DNA from: Yeosuana marina
Lineage (GTDB): Bacteria > Bacteroidota > Bacteroidia > Flavobacteriales > Flavobacteriaceae
Direction of reading: 5' to 3'
Length of the DNA: 64,000 nt
Assembly: GCF_011762485.1 (NCBI RefSeq)
Contig: NZ_JAAKGI010000003.1
Location: 434,001 to 498,000 of the forward strand
Both the position numbers and the translations under genes were made by a program. Shown piece by piece: positions 18,003 to 26,217 of this stretch. The stretch's first letter is position 1; each line of letters opens with the position of its first letter. Under the pieces are notes generated by a model, which was not told where the DNA came from, did not search any database, and saw only the letters and a program-made list of their open reading frames with translations.

Positions 18003-19057
18003 TGAAAACTATTAAAGGACCTGCCGTATTTTTAGCGCAATTTATGGATGAAAAAGCGCCATTTAATTCGTTAGATGGTTTATGTAAATGGGCAAGTGAT
18101 TTAGGTTATAAAGGCATACAAATGCCAACTTTAGATCCTCGTTTAATAGATTTAAAAAAGGCGGCCGAAAGTCAAACTTATTGTGATGAGTTACTTGGAA
18201 AAATTAATTCTTATGGTTTAGAATTAACAGAGCTTTCTACACATATTCAGGGGCAGTTAGTGGCTGTTCATCCAGCACATGATATTATGTTTGATGTATT
18301 TGTTCCTAATCAATTAAAAGGAAAACCAAAGGAAAGAACGGCTTGGGCAGTTCAAGAAATGAAAAACGCAGCGGTAGCGAGTAAACGATTAAAATTAAAA
18401 GCACATGCAACGTTTTCAGGGTCTTTATTATGGCCAATGATGCATCCGTGGCCTCAGCAGCCTAAAGGTTTGATTCAAATGGGATTTAAAGAACTTGCCG
18501 ATAGATGGTTGCCAATTTTAAATACATTTGATGAAAATGGTGTTGATGTATGCTACGAAGTGCATCCCGTTGAAGACATTCATGATGGCGATACTTTTGA
18601 ACGATTTTTAGCAGCTACAGGAAATCATAAACGCGTTAATATTTTGTATGACCCGTCACATTTCGTGTTGCAGCAGTTAGATTATATTTCATATATAGAT
18701 CATTATCATCAATTCATTAAAGCGTTTCATGTAAAAGATTCAGAGTTTAATCCAACGGGTAAAAAGGGAACTTTTGGTGGTTATAACGATTGGAAAGATC
18801 GTGCAGGGCGCTATCGCTCACCCGGTGATGGACAAGTAGATTTTAAAAAGGTATTTTCAAAATTAACAGAATATGGTTGCGATGTTTGGGCTGTTTTAGA
18901 ATGGGAATGTGTTGTTAAAAGTCCAGAGCAAGGTGCTAAAGAAGGTGTTGCGTTTATATCAAATCATATAATTGAAGCAACAACAAAATCTTTTGATGAT
19001 TTTGCCGGCGGTGAAACAAATAAAGAACAATTAAGAAAAATACTAGGTATACAATAA
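18002..19057 (+). CDS. Sugar phosphate isomerase/epimerase family protein (cytoplasmic TIM barrel)
   Basis: AP-endonuclease-2-like TIM barrel without a signal peptide. Conserved metal-ligand regions include DVCYEVHPVEDIHDGDTFE, NILYDPSHFVLQ, AFHVKDSEF and AVLEWECV. It begins with GPAVFLAQFMDEKAPFNSLD, a form I associate with members next to Gfo/Idh/MocA genes. Its ATG overlaps the stop of the preceding oxidoreductase gene by one base, so the two are translationally coupled. It probably isomerises or epimerises the imported keto-sugar together with that enzyme. The reaction is not determined. Confidence 0.85.
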   Translation: MKTIKGPAVFLAQFMDEKAPFNSLDGLCKWASDLGYKGIQMPTLDPRLIDLKKAAESQTYCDELLGKINSYGLELTELSTHIQGQLVAVHPAHDIMFDVFVPNQLKGKPKERTAWAVQEMKNAAVASKRLKLKAHATFSGSLLWPMMHPWPQQPKGLIQMGFKELADRWLPILNTFDENGVDVCYEVHPVEDIHDGDTFERFLAATGNHKRVNILYDPSHFVLQQLDYISYIDHYHQFIKAFHVKDSEFNPTGKKGTFGGYNDWKDRAGRYRSPGDGQVDFKKVFSKLTEYGCDVWAVLEWECVVKSPEQGAKEGVAFISNHIIEATTKSFDDFAGGETNKEQLRKILGIQ

Positions 19058-19070
19058 TAAATAAGCAACA

Positions 19071-19802
19071 ATGAAAAAAATATTATTTCTTACAATGCTT
19101 GTAATTACTATTACATCATGTAAACAAGTTAAAAAAGAATCAACTGATGTAGAACCAGACCAAAGTGAAGTAAAGAAGGAATCAGAATGGGTTTCGCTTT
19201 TTGACGGCACATCATTTGATAAATGGAGAGGGTATTTAAGTGAGTCTATGTATCCAGAATGGACCATTGAAGATGGTGTTATGGTTTTTACACCTGGTGA
19301 AAAAGGTGGTAAAAATATAATTACTAAAGACACCTTTACAAATTTTGAATTATCACTGGAATGGAAAATATCAGAAGGAGGTAATAGCGGTATTTTTTGG
19401 GGTGTTTTTGAAGATCCAAAATATAGTGAAGCTTATCAGACTGGTCCAGAAATTCAAGTGTTAGATAACGAGCGTCACCCAGATGCTTTGGCCAATCCTA
19501 AATATCATCAAGCAGGCGCTTTGTATGATATGGTGCAACCTATGTATGACGTTTGCAAACCTGCTAACGAATGGAATGTATGTGTTTTAAAAGTGAATCA
19601 TGAAACCAATCAAGGAAGCGTTACTTTAAACGGAACAGAGATTGTTAAATTTCCTGTTCATGGCGAAGAATGGGATAGTTTGGTAGAAAACTCAAAATTT
19701 AAAGGATGGGAAGGTTTTGGTAAGCATCGAACAGGGCACATCGGATTGCAAGACCATGGCAATAAAGTAAGTTTTAAAAATATTAAGATTAGGAAACTTT
19801 AA
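19071..19802 (+). CDS. DUF1080 (3-keto-disaccharide hydrolase fold) lipoprotein
   Basis: Second DUF1080 protein of the island. A lipobox (ITITSC, Cys about 17) is followed by an acidic linker and a single DUF1080 domain: WVSLFDGTSFDKWRGYL, then ISEGGNSGIFWGVFED and TGPEIQVLDNERHPDAL, and a C-terminal HIGLQDHGNKVSFKNIKIR. It is closer to the classic short family form than the copy at 10237, so the two may act on different linkages. It ends the rightward unit and is followed by a strong terminator. Confidence 0.88.
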   Translation: MKKILFLTMLVITITSCKQVKKESTDVEPDQSEVKKESEWVSLFDGTSFDKWRGYLSESMYPEWTIEDGVMVFTPGEKGGKNIITKDTFTNFELSLEWKISEGGNSGIFWGVFEDPKYSEAYQTGPEIQVLDNERHPDALANPKYHQAGALYDMVQPMYDVCKPANEWNVCVLKVNHETNQGSVTLNGTEIVKFPVHGEEWDSLVENSKFKGWEGFGKHRTGHIGLQDHGNKVSFKNIKIRKL

Positions 19803-19830
19803 GCAGCTTTTTAGAGATGATTAATAGCGA

Positions 19831-19860
19831 AAAGGAATTCAATTTGAATTCCTTTTTTTT
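19831..19860 (+). terminator. Intrinsic terminator closing the sugar island
   Basis: AAAGGAATTC (19831-19840) pairs with GAATTCCTTT (19846-19855) around a five-base loop, and the T-run continues to 19860. It separates the sugar genes from the arginine operon. Confidence 0.88.
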
Positions 19861-19911
19861 ATATATTATTCGCTTGTTTTCCATATAAATACATTATTCA
19901 TAACAAATTTT

Positions 19912-19931
19912 TACTTTTGAATACGTATTGA
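19912..19931 (+). promoter_or_regulatory. arg operon -7 element overlapped by an ARG-box-like palindrome
   Basis: TACTTTTG (19912-19919) matches the Bacteroidota -7 consensus. It overlaps TGAATACGTATTGA (19918-19931), which contains the perfect palindrome AATACGTATT and differs by one base from the ArgR half-site pair TGAAT-N4-ATTCA. A repressor bound here would cover the expected transcription start, about 70 bases upstream of the leader peptide. I see no clear -33 TTG and no second ARG box three bases away, which most ArgR operators have. Confidence 0.5.
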
Positions 19932-19995
19932 TAATTTTTAAAAAAAAGTTAGGTGTTTTTACAGGACCTATTAAATAAAATTATAGTTTTACATT

Positions 19996-20067
19996 ATGAA
20001 AACATTAAAAAATAAAATACGTTGTTCTACACAAGGTTTGCCCACGCGCAATCGCCGCCGTTTCTAA
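19996..20067 (+). CDS. Arginine-rich leader peptide of the arg operon (23 codons)
   Basis: Short ORF MKTLKNKIR... ending TRNRRRF then TAA. Five of 23 codons are arginine (CGT, CGC, CGC, CGC, CGT), four of them in the last six sense codons. This composition, the clean start and stop, and the position about 230 bases before the first arginine gene fit a ribosome-stalling leader that senses charged Arg-tRNA. The GC-rich Arg codons stand out in very AT-rich DNA. The peptide itself is probably inactive; its translation is the signal. Regulation by this route is inferred; the downstream RNA switch is described separately. Confidence 0.78.
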   Translation: MKTLKNKIRCSTQGLPTRNRRRF

Positions 20068-20295
20068 TTTGATTTAGAAGTAAAACCAAAACGTAATTTT
20101 AATTTTCATATAGTGTACAAATACTCATTCATAGCATTTCAAAATATAATTAGTCGGTCAATAAACCACTACTTTATGTGTCATATTTTTCCACGCCGCC
20201 CGTAAGGGTGACTTCTATTTTTTTAGAACTAGGTGAGTCCGGTTCTGCATTTTAAACGAAAAACATTAATTTTTAATAAAAAATCAATACAATAC
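20068..20295 (+). promoter_or_regulatory. arg leader RNA with candidate attenuator hairpins
   Basis: The 228 bases between the leader peptide and the first gene hold no other ORF but several structures. GCCGCCC-GTAA-GGGTGAC (about 20195-20212) forms a short GC hairpin with one mismatch and one G-T pair; a seven-T run ends at 20224, about six bases beyond it. AGAACT (20225-20230) pairs with GGTTCT (20241-20246), with an inner GG/CC pair, followed by GCATTTT. TAGAAGT (20075-20081), just after the leader stop, is a perfect complement of ACTTCTA (20211-20217) next to the T-run. Which of these is terminator and which antiterminator I cannot decide by eye. Confidence 0.5.
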
Positions 20296-20913
20296 ATGAA
20301 CATTGTAATTGCTGATAAATCACATAGCAAATATGCTGAAATTATTTGTGAGACTATTGCGGAGTCTGCTGCTGTACGAGGGACGGGTATCGCAAGGCGC
20401 ACACCAGAATATATTACCACTAAAATGGAAAATGGTAATGCCGTAATTGCTTTAGACGGTGATAAGTTTGCTGGTTTTTGTTATATAGAAAAATGGGGAC
20501 ATGGCAAATTTGTGGCTAATTCAGGTTTAATTGTGCATCCAGATTACAGAAATGCTGGCTTAGCAAAGAAAATAAAACACAAGGTGTTTCAGCATTCCAG
20601 AAATAAATTTCCTGATGCCAAAGTATTTAGTATTACTACGGGATTTGCGGTTATGAAAATGAATACCGATTTAGGATATCGGCCAGTACCATTTTCAGAA
20701 TTAACCGATGACCCAACGTTTTGGGATGGTTGTCAAACTTGTAAAAATTACGATGTGTTAACACGAACCAATAGAAAAATGTGTTTGTGTACAGGGATGC
20801 TTTATGATCCAAAAGCGAAAAAGAATAGTAAAAACAAACCAATACAAACAAAAGTGTTTCAACGATTAAAGCATATCAAAGAAACCATGTTTTTAAAAAA
20901 AGATAAAAAATGA
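20296..20913 (+). CDS. GNAT-family acyltransferase, first gene of the arg operon (candidate N-acylglutamate synthase)
   Basis: Gcn5-related N-acyltransferase: the acyl-CoA loop region reads SGLIVHPDYRNAGLAKKIKH (about residues 76-95). The C-terminal part holds a cysteine group, CQTCKNYDVL...KMCLCTGMLYD, which is unusual for the family. I chose the ATG at 20296, 21 codons after a GTG that lies inside the leader hairpin. Its stop overlaps the argG start as ATGA. The operon has no argA or argJ, so this protein is the natural candidate for making N-acetyl- or N-succinylglutamate. That role is inferred from position; the fold is clear from the sequence. Confidence 0.75.
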   Translation: MNIVIADKSHSKYAEIICETIAESAAVRGTGIARRTPEYITTKMENGNAVIALDGDKFAGFCYIEKWGHGKFVANSGLIVHPDYRNAGLAKKIKHKVFQHSRNKFPDAKVFSITTGFAVMKMNTDLGYRPVPFSELTDDPTFWDGCQTCKNYDVLTRTNRKMCLCTGMLYDPKAKKNSKNKPIQTKVFQRLKHIKETMFLKKDKK

Positions 20914-22097
20914 GTTCAACAAAAAAATTAGTAATAGCCTATAGTGGCGGTTTAGATACATCTTACTGTGCTGTAAGTTTATCTAAAGACTATGATGTTC
21001 ACGCCGTAAGTGTCAACACAGGAGGATTTACTCAAACAGAGATAGATAATATTGAGGCCAATGCATATAAAATGGGTGTTTCAACCTACAAAAATATTAA
21101 TGCAGTACCTTCATTTTATCAAAAAGTTATTAAGTTTTTGGTGTTTGGTAATGTATTAAAAAACAACACCTATCCATTATCTGTAAGTGCAGAACGTATT
21201 ATTCAGGCTATTGAAATTGTGGAATATGCTAAAAGTATCGGAGCCGATTACATAGCTCACGGAAGTACAGGCGCAGGAAATGATCAAGTACGTTTTGATA
21301 TGATTTTCCAAACGCTTGCTCCAGAAATTCAAATCATCACACCTATTCGAGATGAAAAGTTAACCAGACAACAGGAAATAGATTATTTAAAGGCTAATGG
21401 AATTGATATGTCTTGGGAGAAAGCTAAATATTCTATCAATAAAGGACTTTGGGGAACGAGTGTTGGCGGACAAGAAACATTAACGTCTGAAAAACCATTA
21501 CCTAGTGAAGCGTATCCATCTCAATTAAAGCATACAGAAGAAGAGAAAGTTAAACTAACTTTTGAAAAAGGTGAGTTGGTGGCCGTAAACGGTGTTAAAA
21601 ATGATCCTGAAATGAATATTGAGGTGTTAAATAATTTAGCATCAGCGTATGCAATTGGCAGAGATATTCATGTAGGCGATACGATTGTTGGTATCAAAGG
21701 ACGTGTAGGTTTTGAAGCTGCAGCAGCTTTAATTATTATAAAAGCGCATCATTTATTAGAAAAGCATACGCTTACTAAATGGCAGTTGCAACATAAAGAC
21801 TATATAGCAAGTTTCTACGGCATGCATTTACACGAGGGTCAGTATTTAGATCCGGTAATGCGAGATATGGAAGCCTTCTTACAGAGTAGTCAAGACAAAG
21901 TGAGCGGCGATGTTACGGTAAGTTTAAAACCGTATCATTTCTCGTTAGATGGTATTGTGTCTAAACATGATTTAATGAGTTCTAAGTTTGCAAGTTATGG
22001 TGAAGAAAGTAAAGGTTGGACACCTGATGACGCTAAAGGGTTTATCAAGATTTTAGGTAATCAAAATAAAATCTATCAACAAGTAAATAATTCTTAA
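20910..22097 (+). CDS. argG: Argininosuccinate synthase
   Basis: Joins citrulline and aspartate with ATP to argininosuccinate, the seventh step of arginine synthesis. The PP-loop IAYSGGLDTSYCAVSL is at residues 9-24 and the citrulline/aspartate loops GSTGAGNDQVRFD and YSINKGLWGTSVGGQE are intact. The 395-residue length is standard. It overlaps the GNAT gene by four bases and is followed by argC after two bases, so it is tightly embedded in the operon. Confidence 0.97.
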   Translation: MSSTKKLVIAYSGGLDTSYCAVSLSKDYDVHAVSVNTGGFTQTEIDNIEANAYKMGVSTYKNINAVPSFYQKVIKFLVFGNVLKNNTYPLSVSAERIIQAIEIVEYAKSIGADYIAHGSTGAGNDQVRFDMIFQTLAPEIQIITPIRDEKLTRQQEIDYLKANGIDMSWEKAKYSINKGLWGTSVGGQETLTSEKPLPSEAYPSQLKHTEEEKVKLTFEKGELVAVNGVKNDPEMNIEVLNNLASAYAIGRDIHVGDTIVGIKGRVGFEAAAALIIIKAHHLLEKHTLTKWQLQHKDYIASFYGMHLHEGQYLDPVMRDMEAFLQSSQDKVSGDVTVSLKPYHFSLDGIVSKHDLMSSKFASYGEESKGWTPDDAKGFIKILGNQNKIYQQVNNS

Positions 22098-22099
22098 AC

Positions 22100-23077
22100 A
22101 TGATACAAGTTGGCATTATAGGAGGCGCAGGTTATACAGCTGGAGAATTAATTAGACTGTTAATGTTTCATTCTGAAGCAGACATTAATTTTGTTTACAG
22201 TACATCAAATGCTGGTAACGATATTAGTAAAGTGCATCAAGATTTAGAAGGTAGTTTAAGTTTGAAATTTACAGATACTATTAATCCCGATGTTGACGTA
22301 TTATTTTTGTGTTTAGGTCATGGTAATTCTGTTAAGTTTTTATCAAACAACAGGTTTTCAAAGTACACCAATATTATTGATTTAGGCAATGATTTTAGAT
22401 TAGAAAAAGATAAGGTTTTTGAAGGTAAAACCTTTGTTTATGGTCTGCCAGAATTGCAAAGGGACGCTATTAAAGATGCTAGTTATATTGCAAATCCAGG
22501 ATGCTTCGCAACTGCTATTCAATTAGCTTTATTGCCACTAGCGAAACATCATTTAGTAGGCAATGATGTACACGTAAATGCGGTTACAGGAGCAACAGGA
22601 GCGGGCACGTCTTTATCAGAAACTACGCATTTTACTTGGAGAGACAATAATTTTTCGTATTATAAGCCTTTTACACATCAGCACTTAGGTGAAATCAATC
22701 AATCGGTTAAGCAATTGCAAAACAGTTTTTCTTCAGAAATTCTTTTTATGCCTAATAGAGGCGATTTTTCTAGAGGAATTTTTGCAACAGCATATACAGA
22801 TTTTGAAGGAACTCTTGATGAAGCAAAAAATATGTATAAATCGTTTTATCAAGATGCAGAATTTACGTTTGTTTCAGATGAAGTTTTACATTTAAAGCAA
22901 GTGGTAAACACTAATAAATGTTTGATTCATTTGCATAAACATGAAAATAAATTATTGGTAACAAGTATTATAGATAATTTATTAAAAGGAGCGTCAGGTC
23001 AAGCAGTTCAGAATATGAATTTGATTGTTGGATTTGAAGAGACAGAAGGATTACAATTAAAAGCAACCTATTTTTAA
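22100..23077 (+). CDS. argC: N-acetyl-gamma-glutamyl-phosphate reductase (N-acyl form)
   Basis: Reduces N-acyl-glutamyl phosphate to the semialdehyde with NADPH. The Rossmann motif is GIIGGAGYTAGELIRLL at the N-terminus and the catalytic cysteine lies in ANPGCFATAIQLALLP. The His-containing HQHLGEINQ is also present. The 325-residue length is normal. If the pathway runs on succinylated intermediates, as the transcarbamylase suggests, the substrate would be N-succinylglutamyl phosphate. Confidence 0.96.
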   Translation: MIQVGIIGGAGYTAGELIRLLMFHSEADINFVYSTSNAGNDISKVHQDLEGSLSLKFTDTINPDVDVLFLCLGHGNSVKFLSNNRFSKYTNIIDLGNDFRLEKDKVFEGKTFVYGLPELQRDAIKDASYIANPGCFATAIQLALLPLAKHHLVGNDVHVNAVTGATGAGTSLSETTHFTWRDNNFSYYKPFTHQHLGEINQSVKQLQNSFSSEILFMPNRGDFSRGIFATAYTDFEGTLDEAKNMYKSFYQDAEFTFVSDEVLHLKQVVNTNKCLIHLHKHENKLLVTSIIDNLLKGASGQAVQNMNLIVGFEETEGLQLKATYF

Positions 23078-23087
23078 AAATAAAACT

Positions 23088-23882
23088 ATGAAAATAGCCA
23101 TTATAGGAACAGGAAATTTAGGAAGTTCAATTGCAAAAGGACTGATTAAAAATAATACGTTTACATCGTTGTTTTTAAGTGATAAAAACACAACGGCTGT
23201 TAAGAGTTTTGAGGAACATTCTAATGTTACGGTTACCAATGATAATCTTGTAGCCGTTGAGAAATCAGACATGGTTATTTTTGCTTTGCAACCCAAACAT
23301 ATTAATGGGGTTTTAGAAAGTGTTGCCTCTAAAATAACTCAGGAACATGTAGTTATTTCTGTAGCTGCAGGTGTTGACATTGCTCGAATTGAAGGCATTA
23401 TCGGAAGCGATAAAAACATTATTAGAGTGATGCCAAATACGGCTATTTCCATAGGAAAATCAATGACTTGTATTGCAGCGAATGTAAAAGCTCAGGATAA
23501 GGTGAATATGGCTCAAACTATTTTTAACCAATTAGGAACTACGATGGTAATTCCTGAAGATTTAGTTCAAGCAGCAACCGTAATTTGTGCTAGTGGTATT
23601 GCCTTTTGGATGCGACTAGTTCGTGCCACGACGCAAGGTGCTATTCAATTAGGTTTTGAAGCTGAACAAGCCCATGAATTAGCAACGCAAACATGTTTTG
23701 GTGCTGCGAGTCTGTTAATTGAATCTGGGAGACATCCGGAACAAGAAATAGACCGTGTAACCACGCCAAGTGGCTGTACTATTGAAGGTTTAAATGCCAT
23801 GGAACATCAGGGACTAAGTTCAGCCTTAATACAAGGTATTGTAGCGTCCTTTGAAAAAATTAATCAAATTAAAACGAATTAA
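23088..23882 (+). CDS. proC: Pyrroline-5-carboxylate reductase
   Basis: Last step of proline synthesis, reducing pyrroline-5-carboxylate with NAD(P)H. The N-terminal IAIIGTGNLGSSIAKGL binds the cofactor, and VMPNTAISIGKSMTCIA plus the C-terminal TTPSGCTIEGLNAME are the family blocks. The 264-residue length is typical. Interleaving of proC, proA and proB with arg genes ties proline and arginine synthesis to the same leader control. Confidence 0.95.
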   Translation: MKIAIIGTGNLGSSIAKGLIKNNTFTSLFLSDKNTTAVKSFEEHSNVTVTNDNLVAVEKSDMVIFALQPKHINGVLESVASKITQEHVVISVAAGVDIARIEGIIGSDKNIIRVMPNTAISIGKSMTCIAANVKAQDKVNMAQTIFNQLGTTMVIPEDLVQAATVICASGIAFWMRLVRATTQGAIQLGFEAEQAHELATQTCFGAASLLIESGRHPEQEIDRVTTPSGCTIEGLNAMEHQGLSSALIQGIVASFEKINQIKTN

Positions 23883-23883
23883 A

Positions 23884-25008
23884 ATGCCATTATTTGATGT
23901 TTATCCACTATACAATGTAACGCCTGTTTCAGGCAAGGATATGTTTGTATATGACGACAAGGGAGTTGAATATTTAGACCTTTACGGAGGTCATGCGGTG
24001 ATTTCCATTGGGCATTCACATCCTAATTATGTTAAGGCCATTACTAATCAGGTTGCAACACTGGGATTTTACTCCAATGCAATTCAAAATCCGCTGCAAG
24101 TTGAACTTGCCAATAAAATTGAAACTTTGTCTGGTTGTAAAGGCTATCAACTGTTTTTGTGTAATTCAGGGGCAGAAGCTAATGAAAATGCTTTAAAATT
24201 AGCCTCGTTTAAAACAGGGAAATCGCGCGTTATTGCTTTTAATAATGGATTTCATGGTCGTACATCGGCGGCTGTTGCAGCCACTGATAATCCAGGGATT
24301 GTTGCGCCAATAAATGCACAACAACAGGTTGCTTTTTTAGCTTTAAATGATATTGAAGGTGTTAAAAGAGAATTAGAAAAAGGGGATGTCTGTGCCGTTA
24401 TCGTTGAGTTTATTCAAGGTGTTGGAGGTTTAGATCAAGGAACTGCTAAGTTTTTTGAGGAAGTCGATGCATTGTGTAAAGCAAATAATACGTATTTCAT
24501 CGCTGATGAGGTACAAGCAGGTTATGGGCGTTCAGGAAAGTTCTTTGCCTTTCAATATTACAATGTAACACCCGATGTGATTTCTATTGCAAAAGGTATG
24601 GGTAACGGGTTTCCAATTGGAGGAATTTTAATTCATCCAAGCATAGAAGCTAAATATGGTATGTTGGGAACCACCTTTGGTGGCAATCATTTGGCGTGTG
24701 CTGCTGGCTTGGCAGTTCTAAATACCTTAGAAGAAGAGCATTTAATGAAAAACGTGAATGAGATTTCAGACTATTTCATTTCAAAAGCGTCAACAATTCC
24801 AGAAATAAAAAACATTAAGGGTAAAGGCTTAATGCTTGGTTTGGAATTTGATTTTGAAATAGCAGAACTCAGAAAAAAACTAATTTATGAGCATCACATA
24901 TTCACGGGTGGTGCATCAAACAAAAAATTAATACGAATATTGCCACCACTTAGTATTCAAAAAACACATGTTGACCAGTTTTTTGAAGCGCTAAGACAGG
25001 CATTATAA
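23884..25008 (+). CDS. argD: Acetylornithine (N-acylornithine) aminotransferase
   Basis: PLP class III aminotransferase converting N-acyl-glutamate semialdehyde to N-acylornithine. It shows the PLP blocks NSGAEANENALKLA, ADEVQAGYGRSGKFFAFQ and the Schiff-base lysine in SIAKGMGNGFPIGG. I chose the ATG at 23884, right after the proC stop; an in-frame start 11 codons upstream would overlap proC. The 374-residue length is slightly short but complete. It may also serve ornithine or succinylornithine substrates, as class III enzymes often do. Confidence 0.94.
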   Translation: MPLFDVYPLYNVTPVSGKDMFVYDDKGVEYLDLYGGHAVISIGHSHPNYVKAITNQVATLGFYSNAIQNPLQVELANKIETLSGCKGYQLFLCNSGAEANENALKLASFKTGKSRVIAFNNGFHGRTSAAVAATDNPGIVAPINAQQQVAFLALNDIEGVKRELEKGDVCAVIVEFIQGVGGLDQGTAKFFEEVDALCKANNTYFIADEVQAGYGRSGKFFAFQYYNVTPDVISIAKGMGNGFPIGGILIHPSIEAKYGMLGTTFGGNHLACAAGLAVLNTLEEEHLMKNVNEISDYFISKASTIPEIKNIKGKGLMLGLEFDFEIAELRKKLIYEHHIFTGGASNKKLIRILPPLSIQKTHVDQFFEALRQAL

Positions 25009-25019
25009 AAATTTAAAAA

Positions 25020-26216
25020 ATGAATACATTACTATCGATTGAAAAGAGGAATAAAGTATTGCTTAATATGGCAACACTGTTAGAACAAGAAAGGGATGCG
25101 ATAATAAGTATCAATAAAAAAGATTTAGAGAATTACAAAGGTGAAGACATTTCGATGTACGACCGTTTAAAAGTGGACGATTCTAAAGTAGACGAAATGA
25201 TAAAATCTGTAACCCATTTGGCTTCGCAAGATGACCCAGTTGGTGTGGAACGGTTTAGTTTTAAACATGACAACGGAATGCAAGTCTATAACAAAACAGC
25301 ATCGTTTGGAACGGTATTGATTATTTATGAATCGCGACCAGATGTAACAGTTGAAGCTGCTGGTATTGCTTTTAAATCAGGAAATAAAATATTGCTTAAA
25401 GGCGGAAAAGAATCAACAACATCAAATTTAAAAATTGTTGAGTTGTGGCATCAAGCATTAAAAAATAATGGTGTATCAACAGACTGGGTAGAATATTTAC
25501 AATTCAACAGAACGGAAACCCAAGCGTTTTTGGAAAATCCAACACAAAAAGTTGATTTAATTGTACCTAGAGGAGGAGAACGTTTGATTGCTTTTGTGAA
25601 AGAACATGCAACGTGTCCCGTAATTATTAGTGGACGCGGTAATAATTTTGTGTTTGTTGAAAAGGAAGCCGACACTCAAATTGCGTTAGATGTTATCATC
25701 AATGCTAAAACAGCTAAAATTTCAGCGTGTAATGCTTTGGATAAGGTGTTAATTGATAAAAATCTTCCGAATAAAGACGCATTCATCAAAACATTAATTT
25801 CAAAACTAAAAGAATTTGATGTTGAGATTTTAGGAGATGAAGCACTTTCAAAATATGAAGGCGTTGCACCAATTGAATCAGATGATATTTGGTATCAAGA
25901 GTTTTTGGATTTTAAAATTGTTATAGCCGAAATTGGTTCTAATGAAGACACGATCGCTATGATTAACAAATATTCTGGAGGCCATTCATCATCAATCATA
26001 ACTAAAAACGATGCTGTAGCTGAAATATTTATGAAAAATGTAGATAATGCGGCCGTTTATCATAATGCATCTACACGATTCACAGATGGAAGTCAGTTAG
26101 GTTTGGGTGGTGAATTAGCTATTAGTACTGATAAATTACACCAACGTGGACCAATAGGGTTGCAACATTTGGTAACTAATAAATGGTATATTCACGGTAG
26201 TGGGCAAATAAGATAA
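25020..26216 (+). CDS. proA: Gamma-glutamyl phosphate reductase (glutamate-5-semialdehyde dehydrogenase)
   Basis: Reduces gamma-glutamyl phosphate to glutamate semialdehyde in proline synthesis. ALDH-like fold with FGTVLIIYESRPDVTVEAAG and the catalytic cysteine in KTAKISACNALDKVLID. GGHSSSIIT and ASTRFTDGSQLGLGGELAIS are typical ProA blocks. The 398-residue length is normal. It precedes proB with only one base between stop and start. Confidence 0.96.
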   Translation: MNTLLSIEKRNKVLLNMATLLEQERDAIISINKKDLENYKGEDISMYDRLKVDDSKVDEMIKSVTHLASQDDPVGVERFSFKHDNGMQVYNKTASFGTVLIIYESRPDVTVEAAGIAFKSGNKILLKGGKESTTSNLKIVELWHQALKNNGVSTDWVEYLQFNRTETQAFLENPTQKVDLIVPRGGERLIAFVKEHATCPVIISGRGNNFVFVEKEADTQIALDVIINAKTAKISACNALDKVLIDKNLPNKDAFIKTLISKLKEFDVEILGDEALSKYEGVAPIESDDIWYQEFLDFKIVIAEIGSNEDTIAMINKYSGGHSSSIITKNDAVAEIFMKNVDNAAVYHNASTRFTDGSQLGLGGELAISTDKLHQRGPIGLQHLVTNKWYIHGSGQIR

Positions 26217-26217
26217 C

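Noticed and set aside
20233..20295. GTG start at 20233 for the GNAT gene
   Set aside because: It falls inside the second leader hairpin and the added residues are unlike a GNAT N-terminus; the ATG at 20296 is better.
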